Of a DNA stretch of 64,000 nucleotides, positions 33,497 through 41,764 are shown in pieces. The DNA lies in contig NZ_WKJD01000006.1 in NCBI RefSeq assembly GCF_009674665.1, positions 124,001 through 188,000 on the forward strand, in the 5' to 3' direction. Position numbers and translations under genes: made by a program. The DNA is from Agromyces kandeliae. Its GTDB lineage: Bacteria > Actinomycetota > Actinomycetes > Actinomycetales > Microbacteriaceae. The first letter of the stretch is position 1. Each line of letters opens with the position of its first letter. The notes beneath the pieces were generated by a model that ran no database searches, had not been told where the DNA came from, and saw only the letters and a program-made list of their open reading frames with translations.

Positions 33497-34996
33497 TTAC
33501 CGTTTCGTTACTTTTTTTCCGGCCGCGTCCGACTCCGGCGCGACGGATGCCTCGGCCTCGGCCGTGATGCGATTGGCCATGCCCGCGAACACGATGCCGT
33601 GGAACGGGAAGACCGCCCACCAGTAGAGACGGCCCGCCAGCCCCTTCGGGAAGTAGACGGCACGCTGCCGGTACCGCGAGCCCGCGCCCTCCGGTTCGGC
33701 CGACATCTCGAGCCACGCACGCCCGGGCACGCGCATCTCGGCCCGGAGGCGCAGGAATCGCGGGCGCTCGATGCGCTCGACACGCCAGAAGTCGACCGCG
33801 TCGCCCGGGTGCAGCGTGTCGGGGTCCCGCCGTCCGCGCCGCAGGCCCACCCCGCCGAACAGCTTGTCGATCCAACCGCGGATCGCCCACGCCAGCGGGA
33901 AGGAGTACCACCCGTTCTCGCCGCCGACCCCCTCGATCACGGCCCAGAGCGCCTCGACGGGCGCGGTCGAACGCCGCTCGCGGTGGTCGGTGTAGACCGT
34001 ATGGCCCGCCCAGTCGGGATCGCTCGGCAGCGGGTCGCTCGGGGCGCCCGCGACCTCGGCGTTGCGCCAGCTCGTCTCGACCTCGCCCGACTGCTCGCGC
34101 TCGAGCGCGAGCCGCACCGCTCGGCGATACGGCGTCAGCCCGTCCGCGGGAGGCGGGATGACGCCGTCGATGTCGTGCTCGCGCATGACGCAGTCGAACT
34201 GGAGGGACTCGATGATCGGCACCGCGATGCGGCGCGGGATCGGCGTGACGAGGTTCACCCACTGCCCCGCCAGCCAGGGCGTGAGGACGGGCAGCGCGGC
34301 GATCGGTCGCTGCCGGAGGCCCGCCTCGACCGCATAGCCGTTCATGAGCTGGCCGTAGCGGAACACGTCGGGTCCGCCGATGTCGAACGACCGATTCACC
34401 TCCGGAGGGACCCCCGCGGCGTGGATCAGGTAGTGCAGCACGTCGCGCACCGCGATCGGCTGGATGAAGTTGCGCACCCAGCGGGGTGCGGGCATGTACG
34501 GGAGCACCTCGGTCAGGTGCCGGATCATCTCGAACGACGTCGACCCGGACCCGATGACGACGCCGGCCTGGAGGACGACCGTCGGAACGCCGGAGGCGAG
34601 GAGGATCTCGCCGACGCGCACCCGGGAGCGCAGGTGCCGGGAGAGGCGTCCAGCCGCAGGATGCAGCCCGCCGAGGTACACGATCCGTCGCGCTCCACTG
34701 CGGGCGGCGTGCTCGGCGACGTTGCGCGCGATCGAGAGCTCGAGGTCCTCGAAGTCCCCGCGACCGCCCATCGAGTGCACGAGGTAGTAGACGACCTCGA
34801 TGTCGCGCATGGCGCGTTCGACGGCCGCCGGATCCGTCAGGTCGCCGGCCACGACCTCGACGTCGCCCGCCCACGGGACGTCGCGCAGCCGCTCGGGCCG
34901 GCGCACGATCACGCGGACCTCGTGCCCCGCCTCGACGAGTCGCGGAACGAGCCGCCCGCCGATGTAGCCGGTCGCCCCCGTCACCAGGACCCGCAC
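33497..34996 (-). CDS. SDR-family NAD(P)-binding protein with DUF2867 C-terminus
   Basis: 499 residues. The N-terminal atypical extended SDR domain has VLVTGATGYIGGRLVPRL and YYLVHSMGG (Tyr region). From about residue 330 a DUF2867 (lipid-binding-like) domain follows, with LWAVIEGVGGENGWYSFPLAW and FPFHGIVFAGMANRI. The reaction is unknown. The start GTG 34996 has GGAGG 7 nt upstream. The 3' end is unusually A-rich for this genome (GGKKVTKR with AAA codons and a TAA stop). It may be read from the deo genes upstream. Confidence 0.85.
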   Translation of the reverse strand: MRVLVTGATGYIGGRLVPRLVEAGHEVRVIVRRPERLRDVPWAGDVEVVAGDLTDPAAVERAMRDIEVVYYLVHSMGGRGDFEDLELSIARNVAEHAARSGARRIVYLGGLHPAAGRLSRHLRSRVRVGEILLASGVPTVVLQAGVVIGSGSTSFEMIRHLTEVLPYMPAPRWVRNFIQPIAVRDVLHYLIHAAGVPPEVNRSFDIGGPDVFRYGQLMNGYAVEAGLRQRPIAALPVLTPWLAGQWVNLVTPIPRRIAVPIIESLQFDCVMREHDIDGVIPPPADGLTPYRRAVRLALEREQSGEVETSWRNAEVAGAPSDPLPSDPDWAGHTVYTDHRERRSTAPVEALWAVIEGVGGENGWYSFPLAWAIRGWIDKLFGGVGLRRGRRDPDTLHPGDAVDFWRVERIERPRFLRLRAEMRVPGRAWLEMSAEPEGAGSRYRQRAVYFPKGLAGRLYWWAVFPFHGIVFAGMANRITAEAEASVAPESDAAGKKVTKR

Positions 34997-35029
34997 GTCG
35001 GTCCTCCCCTCGTCAGGCGTCGCACGGCC

Positions 35030-35269
35030 TCAGCCGTGCTCGTTCCCCCGACGATAGTTGCCGCTCGCGCGGGCGAGGAGGTGCTGCGCCTGTGAATCGT
35101 CCGCACGTTGCAGCGCAGCGACGAGCCTCGCCGCGGAGCGGCCGCCCACCGTCATCACTGCCCGGCCGCCGCGCAGCACGATGACCGCGCCGTGCCCGGT
35201 CACCCGATAGTCGAACGGGTCGGCGACCAGCCGCCCGCGCTCGTCGGAAGCCCCCTCGCGCCCGGACAT
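35030..35269 (-). CDS. Small hypothetical protein behind the deo operon
   Basis: 79 residues starting MSGREGASDERGRL. A short beta-rich core (YRVTGHGAVIVLRGGRAVMTVGGRSA) precedes a helical Ala/Arg tail ending in GNYRRGNEHG. I recognise no family. It starts 10 bp after the truncated dehydrogenase gene and ends 33 bp before the SDR gene, which suggests it is a real operon member. Confidence 0.55.
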   Translation of the reverse strand: MSGREGASDERGRLVADPFDYRVTGHGAVIVLRGGRAVMTVGGRSAARLVAALQRADDSQAQHLLARASGNYRRGNEHG

Positions 35270-35279
35270 GCGTCGTCGC

Positions 35280-36140
35280 CTACCGCAGGCTCTTCGTGTG
35301 CCAGACCGTCTTCGTCTCGGTGAACGCGGCGATGCGGTCGAGCGCAGGAGCCGCGGCATCCGGACCGGGCTCGGGGCGCAGCACGCGCTTCAGCGTGTCG
35401 GCCGCCGCGATCTCGAGGTCGACCCAGTCGAGCTCGCCGGCGCCGACGAGGTCGAGCGCGTTGACGTCGGAGTGGCTCGCGAGCCACGGCGCGATCTCGG
35501 CCGGCGATCCCGTCAGCACGTTGACGACGCCCTTGGGCACGTCGCTCGTCGCGAGCACCTCGGCGAGGCTGATCGCCGAGAGCGGGAACCGCTCGCTCGC
35601 GACCACGATCACCGCGTTGCCGGCCACGAGCGCGGGGGCCACCGCGGAGACCAGCCCGACGAGCGAGGAGTCCTGCGGCGCGACGATCGCGACGACTCCG
35701 GTCGGCTCGGGCACCGAGATGTTGAAGTACGGCCCGGCCACCGGGTTCGCATTGCCGGCGACCTGCGCGAACTTGTCGGCCCACCCGGCGTACCAGACCC
35801 AGCGGTCGATCGCCTCGTCGACCTGCGCACCGGCCTGGGCGCGGGTGAGGCCCTCGGCCTCCTCGATCTCGGCGGCGAACTGGGCGCGACGGCCCTCGAG
35901 GAGCTCGGCGATCCGGTAGAGCACCTGACCGCGGTTGTAGGCGGTCGCACCGGCCCAGCCGGCGACCGCGCCCCGCGCGGCGACCACGGCATCGCGGGCG
36001 TCCTTGCGCGAGGCCTTCGCCGCATTGGCGAGGAACCCGCCGTCGGCCGAGCGCACCTCGTAGGTGCGGCCGGACTCGCTGCGCGGGAACGCGCCGCCGA
36101 TGAACAGCTTGTAGGTCTTGGGCACGGCGAGGCGGCTCAC
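35280..36140 (-). CDS. Truncated ALDH-like protein lacking the catalytic Cys
   Basis: 286 residues against ~480-500 for normal ALDH. The NAD-binding half is well preserved (YKLFIGGAFPRSESGRTYEV, WVWYAGWADK, VVAIVAPQDSSL, VAPALVAGNAVIVVASE). After AALDLVGAGELDWVDLE-like positions (~residue 235) the chain jumps to the usual ALDH end (AFTETKTVWHTKSLR). The segment with the catalytic Cys is gone and no GQxC motif exists. Its GTG overlaps the full-length dehydrogenase stop (GTGA). It is probably a non-catalytic partner, like the second domain of ALDH16, rather than a decayed gene. Confidence 0.8.
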   Translation of the reverse strand: MSRLAVPKTYKLFIGGAFPRSESGRTYEVRSADGGFLANAAKASRKDARDAVVAARGAVAGWAGATAYNRGQVLYRIAELLEGRRAQFAAEIEEAEGLTRAQAGAQVDEAIDRWVWYAGWADKFAQVAGNANPVAGPYFNISVPEPTGVVAIVAPQDSSLVGLVSAVAPALVAGNAVIVVASERFPLSAISLAEVLATSDVPKGVVNVLTGSPAEIAPWLASHSDVNALDLVGAGELDWVDLEIAAADTLKRVLRPEPGPDAAAPALDRIAAFTETKTVWHTKSLR

Positions 36141-37699
36141 TTCGCGGCTCCCTTCTTCGCGGGGCGGGCAGGTCGTCGCGTGCGCTTGGCCGGCTTCTCG
36201 TCGGCGGATGCCGCGGGCGCGGCCTCGACCGCGCGCGGCGTGCCGCGGCCGGTCGAGGTGACCGACGCCGGCGAGAGGTAGGCGCCGAGGCCGTGGCGGC
36301 CGCCCTCGCGGCCGTAGCCGGACTCCTTGTACCCGCCGAACGGGCTCGACGGGTCGAAGCGGTTGAAGGTGTTGGCCCAGACCACTCCGGCGCGGAGCTG
36401 GTCGGCGACCGCGAGGATGCGGCTGCCCTTGTCGGTCCAGATGCCCGCCGAGAGCCCGTAGGGCGTGTTGTTCGCCTTCGCGATGGCCTCCTGCGGCGTG
36501 CGGAACGTGAGCACCGAGAGCACCGGCCCGAAGATCTCCTCGCGCGCGATCCGGTTCGAGGTCTGCACGTTCGTGAAGATCGTCGGCGCGTACCAGAACC
36601 CGTTCTCGGGGATCTCGCACGGCGCGCTCCAGCGCTCGGCGCCCTCGGCCACGCCCGCGTCGGAGAGCTCGCGGATGCGCTCGAGCTGCTCACGCGAGTT
36701 GATCGCGCCGATGTCGGTGTTCTTGTCGAGCGGGTCTCCCAGACGCAGGGTCGAGAGGCGCTGCTTCAGTCGCTCGACGACCTCGTCGTGGATCGACTCC
36801 TGCACCAGCAGTCGGCTCCCGGCGCAGCACACGTGGCCCTGGTTGAAGAAGATGCCGTTGACGATGCCCTCGACCGCCTGGTCGATGGGCGCGTCGTCGA
36901 AGACGATGTTCGCGGCCTTGCCGCCGAGCTCGAGCGTGACCTTCTTGTGCGTGCCGGCGACCTGCTTCGCGATCGCGCGGCCCACGGCCGTCGAACCGGT
37001 GAAGGCGACCTTGTCGACGCCGTCGTGGCCCACGAGGGCCGCGCCGGTGTCGCCCGCGCCCGTGATGATGTTCACGACGCCCTGGGGCAGGTCGGCCTGC
37101 TGCACGATCTCGGCGAAGATGAGCGCCGTGAGCGGCGTCGTCTCGGCGGGCTTCAGCACCACCGTGTTGCCGGCCGCGAGCGCCGGGGCGATCTTCCACG
37201 CGAGCATGAGCAGCGGGAAGTTCCACGGGATGACCTGCGCGGCGACGCCGAGCGCCTTCGGGTTCGCGCCGAGGCCGGCGTAGTCGAGCTTGTCGGCCCA
37301 TCCCGCGTAGTAGAAGAACCACGCCGCCACGAGCGGCACGTCGACGTCGCGCGACTCCTTGATCGGCTTGCCGTTGTCGAGCGACTCGGCGACGGCGAGC
37401 TCGCGGGCGCGCTCCTGGACGAGGCGCGCGATGCGGAAGAGGTACTTGCCGCGGTCGCGACCGGTCATGCGCGACCACACGCGATCGTGCGCGCGCCGCG
37501 CCGCGGCGACGGCGTCGTCGACGTCGGCCGCGTTCGCGTTCGCGATCGTCGCGATCCGCTCCTCGCTCGCCGGGGAGACGGACTGGAAGGGAGTGCCGCG
37601 GCCGTCGACGAACTCGCCGTCGATGAAGAGGCCGTACTCGTCGCGCAGCGACAGGATCGCCCGCGACTCGGGGGCGGGTGCGTATTCGAGGAAGCTCAT
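36137..37699 (-). CDS. Aldehyde dehydrogenase of the deo operon, with basic tail
   Basis: 520 residues. Catalytic Cys291 in FNQGHVCCAGSR and Glu257 in VTLELGGKAAN. The NAD site is [15 protein letters not shown]. It probably oxidises acetaldehyde released by the deoC product, giving acetate. The last ~40 residues are a Lys/Arg/Ala/Pro tail (KRTRRPARPAKKGAAK) that ordinary ALDHs lack. The start lies 17 bp after deoC. Its stop overlaps the truncated ALDH-like gene, so the two should be made in a fixed ratio. Confidence 0.92.
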   Translation of the reverse strand: MSFLEYAPAPESRAILSLRDEYGLFIDGEFVDGRGTPFQSVSPASEERIATIANANAADVDDAVAAARRAHDRVWSRMTGRDRGKYLFRIARLVQERARELAVAESLDNGKPIKESRDVDVPLVAAWFFYYAGWADKLDYAGLGANPKALGVAAQVIPWNFPLLMLAWKIAPALAAGNTVVLKPAETTPLTALIFAEIVQQADLPQGVVNIITGAGDTGAALVGHDGVDKVAFTGSTAVGRAIAKQVAGTHKKVTLELGGKAANIVFDDAPIDQAVEGIVNGIFFNQGHVCCAGSRLLVQESIHDEVVERLKQRLSTLRLGDPLDKNTDIGAINSREQLERIRELSDAGVAEGAERWSAPCEIPENGFWYAPTIFTNVQTSNRIAREEIFGPVLSVLTFRTPQEAIAKANNTPYGLSAGIWTDKGSRILAVADQLRAGVVWANTFNRFDPSSPFGGYKESGYGREGGRHGLGAYLSPASVTSTGRGTPRAVEAAPAASADEKPAKRTRRPARPAKKGAAK

Positions 37700-37716
37700 G
37701 ATGCGGTGCTCTCGTC

Positions 37717-38724
37717 TCAGTCGATCGTCACGTAGTCGGCGCCGGAGTAGTGGCCGGTCGCCATCTTCTGGCGCTGCAGCAGCACGTCGTTCAGCAGGCT
37801 CGAGGCGCCGAACCGGAACAGGTGCGGCTGGAGCCACTCCTCGCCGACGGTCTCGGCGACCGTCACGAGGTACTTGATCGCGTCCTTCGAGGCGCGGATG
37901 CCGCCCGCGGGCTTGACGCCGATGCGCTGGCCCGTCATCAGGTGCCAGTCGCGCACGACCTCGAGCATGAGGAGCGTCACGGGCAGCGTCGCCGCGGGCT
38001 GCACCTTTCCGGTCGAGGTCTTGATGAAGTCGCCGCCCGCGAGGATCGACAGCCAGGACGCCCGCCGGACGTTGTCGTACGTGACGAGTTCGCCGGTCTC
38101 GAGGATCACCTTGAGGCTGGCGCTGGTGCCGTCGGGGCGTCGGCACGCCTCCTTCACCGCGGCGATCTGGTCGAAGACGAGGCCGTAGCGACCTGCGAGG
38201 AAGGCACCGCGGTCGATGACCATGTCGATCTCGTCGGCGCCGTTCGCGACGGCCTCGGCGGTGTCGGCGAGCTTGATCTCGAGCGAGGAACGGCCGGACG
38301 GGAACGCGGTCGCGACCGCGGCGACGGAGATCAGGCCGTCGTCGGGGTCGCCGTGCACGGAGCCCAGGGCGTCGACCGCGTGCGGGACCATGTCGCCGTA
38401 CACGCAGACGGCCGCGACGCGAGGCGTCGTGGCATCCGCCGGGTCGGGGTTCATCGCCTTGGCGACGAGCGAGCGCACCTTGCCCGGGGTGTCGGCGCCC
38501 TCGAGCGTCGTCAGGTCGACGAGCGAGATGATGCGGTCGAGCGCCCACTTCTTGGACGACGTCTTGATGGATCGCGTGCCGAGGCCCGCTGCGCGCTGCT
38601 CGAGTCCGACGGCGTCGACGCCCGCGATGCCGTGGAGGTACCTGCGGAGCGTTGCGTCGTCGGGCTCGCCGCCGAGCACGGCGAGCGCGCGTTCGCGCGC
38701 GGTGACGAGGGAGGTGCCGGACAT
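37717..38724 (-). CDS. deoC: Deoxyribose-phosphate aldolase
   Basis: 335 residues, longer than the ~220-260 of many bacterial enzymes. The Schiff-base Lys lies in GGDFIKTSTGK and the second Lys in GVKPAGGIR; the Asp is in IDMVIDRG. It splits 2-deoxyribose 5-phosphate into glyceraldehyde 3-phosphate and acetaldehyde. It stands between its SorC-type regulator (33-bp gap) and the aldehyde dehydrogenase pair, forming a deoxynucleoside-salvage module. Confidence 0.94.
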   Translation of the reverse strand: MSGTSLVTARERALAVLGGEPDDATLRRYLHGIAGVDAVGLEQRAAGLGTRSIKTSSKKWALDRIISLVDLTTLEGADTPGKVRSLVAKAMNPDPADATTPRVAAVCVYGDMVPHAVDALGSVHGDPDDGLISVAAVATAFPSGRSSLEIKLADTAEAVANGADEIDMVIDRGAFLAGRYGLVFDQIAAVKEACRRPDGTSASLKVILETGELVTYDNVRRASWLSILAGGDFIKTSTGKVQPAATLPVTLLMLEVVRDWHLMTGQRIGVKPAGGIRASKDAIKYLVTVAETVGEEWLQPHLFRFGASSLLNDVLLQRQKMATGHYSGADYVTID

Positions 38725-38757
38725 GGTTGGTGACCTGTCTTTCGTGGTGCGGCCGGA

Positions 38758-39702
38758 TCAGCCGTCGAGGAGGTGGAGTGCGGTGGCCTCGTCGGTGACG
38801 AGGACGGAGCAGAGGCCGGAGCGCACGACCGCATCGGCGACGGCGTGCTTGCTCCGCCCGGCGATCACGGCGATGCGGAGGCGCCCGTCGCGGACGTCGT
38901 CGAGCGTGAGGCCGACGGTCCGCGCATCGAGCGCGGGGTCGACGATGTTGCCCTCCGAGTCGATGTAGCGGCCGACGACGTCGCCCACGGCGCCCTTCTG
39001 CACGAGCAGGTCGACGTCGGCCTCGGTGAGGTAGCCGCTCTCGATGTGGACCGAGGTGTGGTCGGCGGGGCCCGCGCTGAACAGGTACGCGTCGGCGGAC
39101 CTGGCCAGCTCGATGACGCCCGCGACGACGCGATCGGACTCGATCGCCTCCTTCGTCGCGAGGTGCTCGAGGATCGCGGGGCTGGGGAGCAGGGTGGCGC
39201 TGCCGCCGCCCTTCTGGGCGATGGCCACCGCGGTCGCGGCTGCCGTGCCGGCGCGGCGGTTCAGGCTCACGCCGCCGTTGATCTGGACGACGTTGACGCC
39301 GGTCGCCCAGCCGTTGCGGAGGTGCTGGGAGATCTCGAACAGGGTGCGACCCCAGCTGACGCCGAGCGTGCGCGGCACGGGCCGGAGCGCCGTCAGGTAG
39401 TCGGCCGCGGCCTGGGCGGTGCGCGCCTGCAGTTCGTCGGGCGACGCGACGCCGGCCGACGAGACGACGATCGCGTCCTCGAGGCCGCGCTCCTCGCGGA
39501 GGCGCCGCTCGATCGGCAGTCGCCGGGCGCGCGGATGCAGGATCTCGATGCGGATGAATCCCTGCTGCTTCGCCTGGGCGAGCAGTCGACCCACCTTCCA
39601 GCGCGTGAGCCGGAGTGCCTGGCCGATCTCGTCCTGCGTCTTGTTCTCTTCGTAGTAGAGCTCGGCCGCACGGATCGAGAGGAGTTCGTCGGTCTCGTCC
39701 AT
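38758..39702 (-). CDS. SorC/DeoR-type sugar-binding transcriptional regulator
   Basis: 314 residues. The N-terminal HTH is AAELYYEENKTQDEIGQALR with LTRWKVGRLLAQAKQQGFI. The rest is the SorC phosphosugar-binding domain (GVSWGRTLFEISQHL, LFSAGPADHTS, DVVGRYID, IAVIAGRSKHAVADAVVRSG). It likely represses the deo genes until a deoxyribose phosphate appears. The start at ATG 39702 is fixed by AAGGAG 5 nt upstream. Its promoter carries a perfect 16-bp palindrome. Confidence 0.9.
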   Translation of the reverse strand: MDETDELLSIRAAELYYEENKTQDEIGQALRLTRWKVGRLLAQAKQQGFIRIEILHPRARRLPIERRLREERGLEDAIVVSSAGVASPDELQARTAQAAADYLTALRPVPRTLGVSWGRTLFEISQHLRNGWATGVNVVQINGGVSLNRRAGTAAATAVAIAQKGGGSATLLPSPAILEHLATKEAIESDRVVAGVIELARSADAYLFSAGPADHTSVHIESGYLTEADVDLLVQKGAVGDVVGRYIDSEGNIVDPALDARTVGLTLDDVRDGRLRIAVIAGRSKHAVADAVVRSGLCSVLVTDEATALHLLDG

Positions 39703-39723
39703 TCGTCTCCTTCCGCCATGTCC

Positions 39724-39783
39724 AGCGTAGGCAGCACATCGCGCATCGGCAACACTCGCGTGCAAGTCTGCTCATATGAGCAG
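39724..39783 (-). promoter_or_regulatory. deo operon promoter and 16-bp operator palindrome
   Basis: -10 TACGCT (39724-39729) and -35 TTGCCG (39747-39752) are 17 bp apart. CTGCTCATATGAGCAG (39768-39783), a perfect palindrome and unusually AT-centred for this genome, lies just upstream of the -35. Confidence 0.65.
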
Positions 39784-39821
39784 GGCCCCCCGGCTCGTGC
39801 GCCCGGATGCGGCGTCCGTCG

Positions 39822-41042
39822 TCAGCGTCGGGGCGAGCGCTCGTCCTCGAGGAACCCGGCCCGAGCCACGACCAATCCAGCCGCGACCGCGGGTGCCGCC
39901 GTCGCGAGGAGCAGCATCATCGGCGCGGTCCACGACCCCGTCGCCTCGTGCAGGAGTCCGACCGCGACGGGACCCAGCGCGACGACGACGTAGCCGACCG
40001 ACTGCACGAAGCCGCTGAGGGCGACCGAACCGGCGTGCGTCCGCGTCCGCAGGTTCACGAGCACGAGCGACAGCGGGAAGAGCAGCGGTCCGATGCCGGC
40101 CAGGGCCACCCACAGCCAGGCCGGGCCCCCTGGCGCCACGAGCAGGCCCGCCCAGCCCGCCGCGATGGTCGCGCCAGCGACGGCGACCATCGCGCGCACC
40201 CGGCCCGGCCGGGTGGCCAGCGCCGGGACGACGAGCGAGACGGGCAGGCCCATCGCCGCGTACAGCGCGAGCAACACGCCCGCCGCCGCCGCACCGGTGC
40301 CCGCCGTGTCCGCGAGCATCGAGGGCAGCCACGCGAAGACCGCGTAGGCGTTGAACCCCGCGACCGAGAACACCGTGGCGAGCGCCCAGGCCAGCGGCGA
40401 GCGGAACGCGTGGCGGAGCAGGCCGGGCTCCGCCTCCTCCGGCAACTCCCCCGGCACCGCGCGCCGCGGATGCACGAGCAGCGCGATCCACGGGACGAGC
40501 GCCGCGAGGGCCACCGCAGCCCAGATCTCGAACGAGGCACGCCACCCTGCGGCCTCCGAGACCGGCACGGCGATCAGCGGCGGGACGAACGTGCTCACCG
40601 AGAGCGCGGTCACGTAGAGCGCGGTCACCAGCCCGACCCGGTCGGGGAAGTACCGCTTGACGAGCGGCGGCAGCAGCACGTTGCCGACCCCGACCGCGGC
40701 GAACGTCAGCGCACTCGCGGCGAAGAGCCACCACGCCGATCCGACGAGTCCGCGCGCGGCGCTGCCGATCACCAGCGCGACGAGGGCGCCGACGAGCACC
40801 GGTTCGAGTCCGACGCGGCGCGTGAGCACGGGCGTCGCGATGCCGAACACCGCGTAGCAGAGCGGTGGCAGCATGCCGAGGACGCCGACGAGCGCCGTCG
40901 AGATCGGGATGTCGCGCTCGACGAGGTCGAGGATCGGAGAGAGGGACGCGACCGCGGTGCGCAGGTTGAACGCGACGAGCAGGATCCCGATCAGCGCGAG
41001 GGTGCGACCGTGCCAGAGCGGCCGGGTCGTCTCGGGACTCAC
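39822..41042 (-). CDS. MFS transporter, CynX/NimT family
   Basis: 406 residues, 12 predicted membrane helices. The family start (LALIGILLVAFNLRTAVASLSPIL) resembles CynX/NimT carriers (cyanate, 2-nitroimidazole), and the central loop after helix 6 is short and charged (PRRAVPGELPEEAEP). The substrate is unknown. The GTG at 41042 is 6 nt after TAGACT (41049-41054), a leaderless arrangement that overlaps the promoter of the divergent gene. Confidence 0.87.
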   Translation of the reverse strand: MSPETTRPLWHGRTLALIGILLVAFNLRTAVASLSPILDLVERDIPISTALVGVLGMLPPLCYAVFGIATPVLTRRVGLEPVLVGALVALVIGSAARGLVGSAWWLFAASALTFAAVGVGNVLLPPLVKRYFPDRVGLVTALYVTALSVSTFVPPLIAVPVSEAAGWRASFEIWAAVALAALVPWIALLVHPRRAVPGELPEEAEPGLLRHAFRSPLAWALATVFSVAGFNAYAVFAWLPSMLADTAGTGAAAAGVLLALYAAMGLPVSLVVPALATRPGRVRAMVAVAGATIAAGWAGLLVAPGGPAWLWVALAGIGPLLFPLSLVLVNLRTRTHAGSVALSGFVQSVGYVVVALGPVAVGLLHEATGSWTAPMMLLLATAAPAVAAGLVVARAGFLEDERSPRR

Positions 41043-41048
41043 CAGCCG

Positions 41049-41058
41049 AGTCTAGGCT
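41049..41058. promoter_or_regulatory. Overlapping divergent -10 boxes
   Basis: The minus-strand TAGACT (41049-41054) and plus-strand TAGGCT (41053-41058) share two bases. Each is exactly 6 nt from its GTG (41042 and 41065). The whole intergenic region is 22 bp. Confidence 0.65.
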
Positions 41059-41064
41059 GGTCGC

Positions 41065-41742
41065 GTGGCCGACCTCTCGCGTTACCTGCCGCTCAGTCGG
41101 CGCCCCGACGTGGACGAGTCCGGCGTGACCGCCGACCGGCGCGCCGAGACGGCCGACGTGCTGCGAGCGCTCGCCGCCGTGCTGCGCCACGACGGCGACG
41201 GCCTCTGGACGGCGTCGACCGAGCGACCGGGATGGCACGTCGACGAGGTCGCCGCCGAGCTCGTGAGCGGGTTCGGCCGGAGCCGGTCGCGGCGCGCGCT
41301 CGATGCGGCCGGGAGGCTCGTCCGCGGGGGCGAGGCCCGCCGCCTGGAGGAGCTGCCCCGCCTGGACGGACCGTCGGCCGCAGCCGACGCGCTGGATGCC
41401 CGCGCCGACCGGATCCTCGCACGCGCGCATCCGACCGGGATCGTCGAACTCGATGACGCCGTCGTCGCCGCGCTCCTCGTCGGCGGTGCCGCCGGCACCG
41501 TCGTACCGCTCTCCGCCCGGGCCTCCGGCGCCGTCGCGCTGCGCCGCGCCGCGGCGGCGCCGACCGAGATCCGAGCCGTGATCGCGGGGCACACGCTCCG
41601 GGCGACGGATGCCGGCTGGGAGTTCGGGCACGGAAGTCCGCTGGTCGACACGGCGCACGGGATGCTGCGGTTCCTGACGGGCATCGGAGCCGCGGCGCCC
41701 CACCCGCCGACCGACGCCGATCGGACGACCCCCCGGGACTGA
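41065..41742 (+). CDS. Hypothetical protein, possibly DinB/maleylpyruvate-isomerase-N related
   Basis: 225 residues. The first ~60 (DRRAETADVLRALAAVLRHD, PGWHVDEVAAELV) have the helix and W-x-V-x-E-x-x-A-E-L flavour of DinB-like mycothiol-dependent proteins, but the usual metal His triad is not clear. The second half is Ala-rich with DDAVVAALLVGGAAGTVVPL. No membrane helix is certain. It is leaderless, and its stop codon lies in the hairpin shared with ribF. Function is unknown. Confidence 0.7.
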   Translation: MADLSRYLPLSRRPDVDESGVTADRRAETADVLRALAAVLRHDGDGLWTASTERPGWHVDEVAAELVSGFGRSRSRRALDAAGRLVRGGEARRLEELPRLDGPSAAADALDARADRILARAHPTGIVELDDAVVAALLVGGAAGTVVPLSARASGAVALRRAAAAPTEIRAVIAGHTLRATDAGWEFGHGSPLVDTAHGMLRFLTGIGAAAPHPPTDADRTTPRD

Positions 41743-41764
41743 GCGCGCCCGGCCGCGCTCAGTC
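41737..41764. terminator. Shared bidirectional hairpin containing both stop codons
   Basis: Perfect 11-bp arms GACTGAGCGCG (41737) / CGCGCTCAGTC (41754) with a 6-nt loop. TGA of the plus gene (41740-41742) and the ribF stop (41759-41761) are paired in the stem. Confidence 0.75.

Noticed and set aside
33500..33522. A/T-rich run as a frameshift or phase-variation site
   Set aside because: The run is short (seven A on the coding strand) and lies at the last codons of the SDR gene, where the frame ends normally.
35280..36140. Truncated ALDH-like gene as a pseudogene
   Set aside because: It keeps an intact frame, a GTGA overlap and the correct ALDH C-terminal end, which argues for a maintained short protein.
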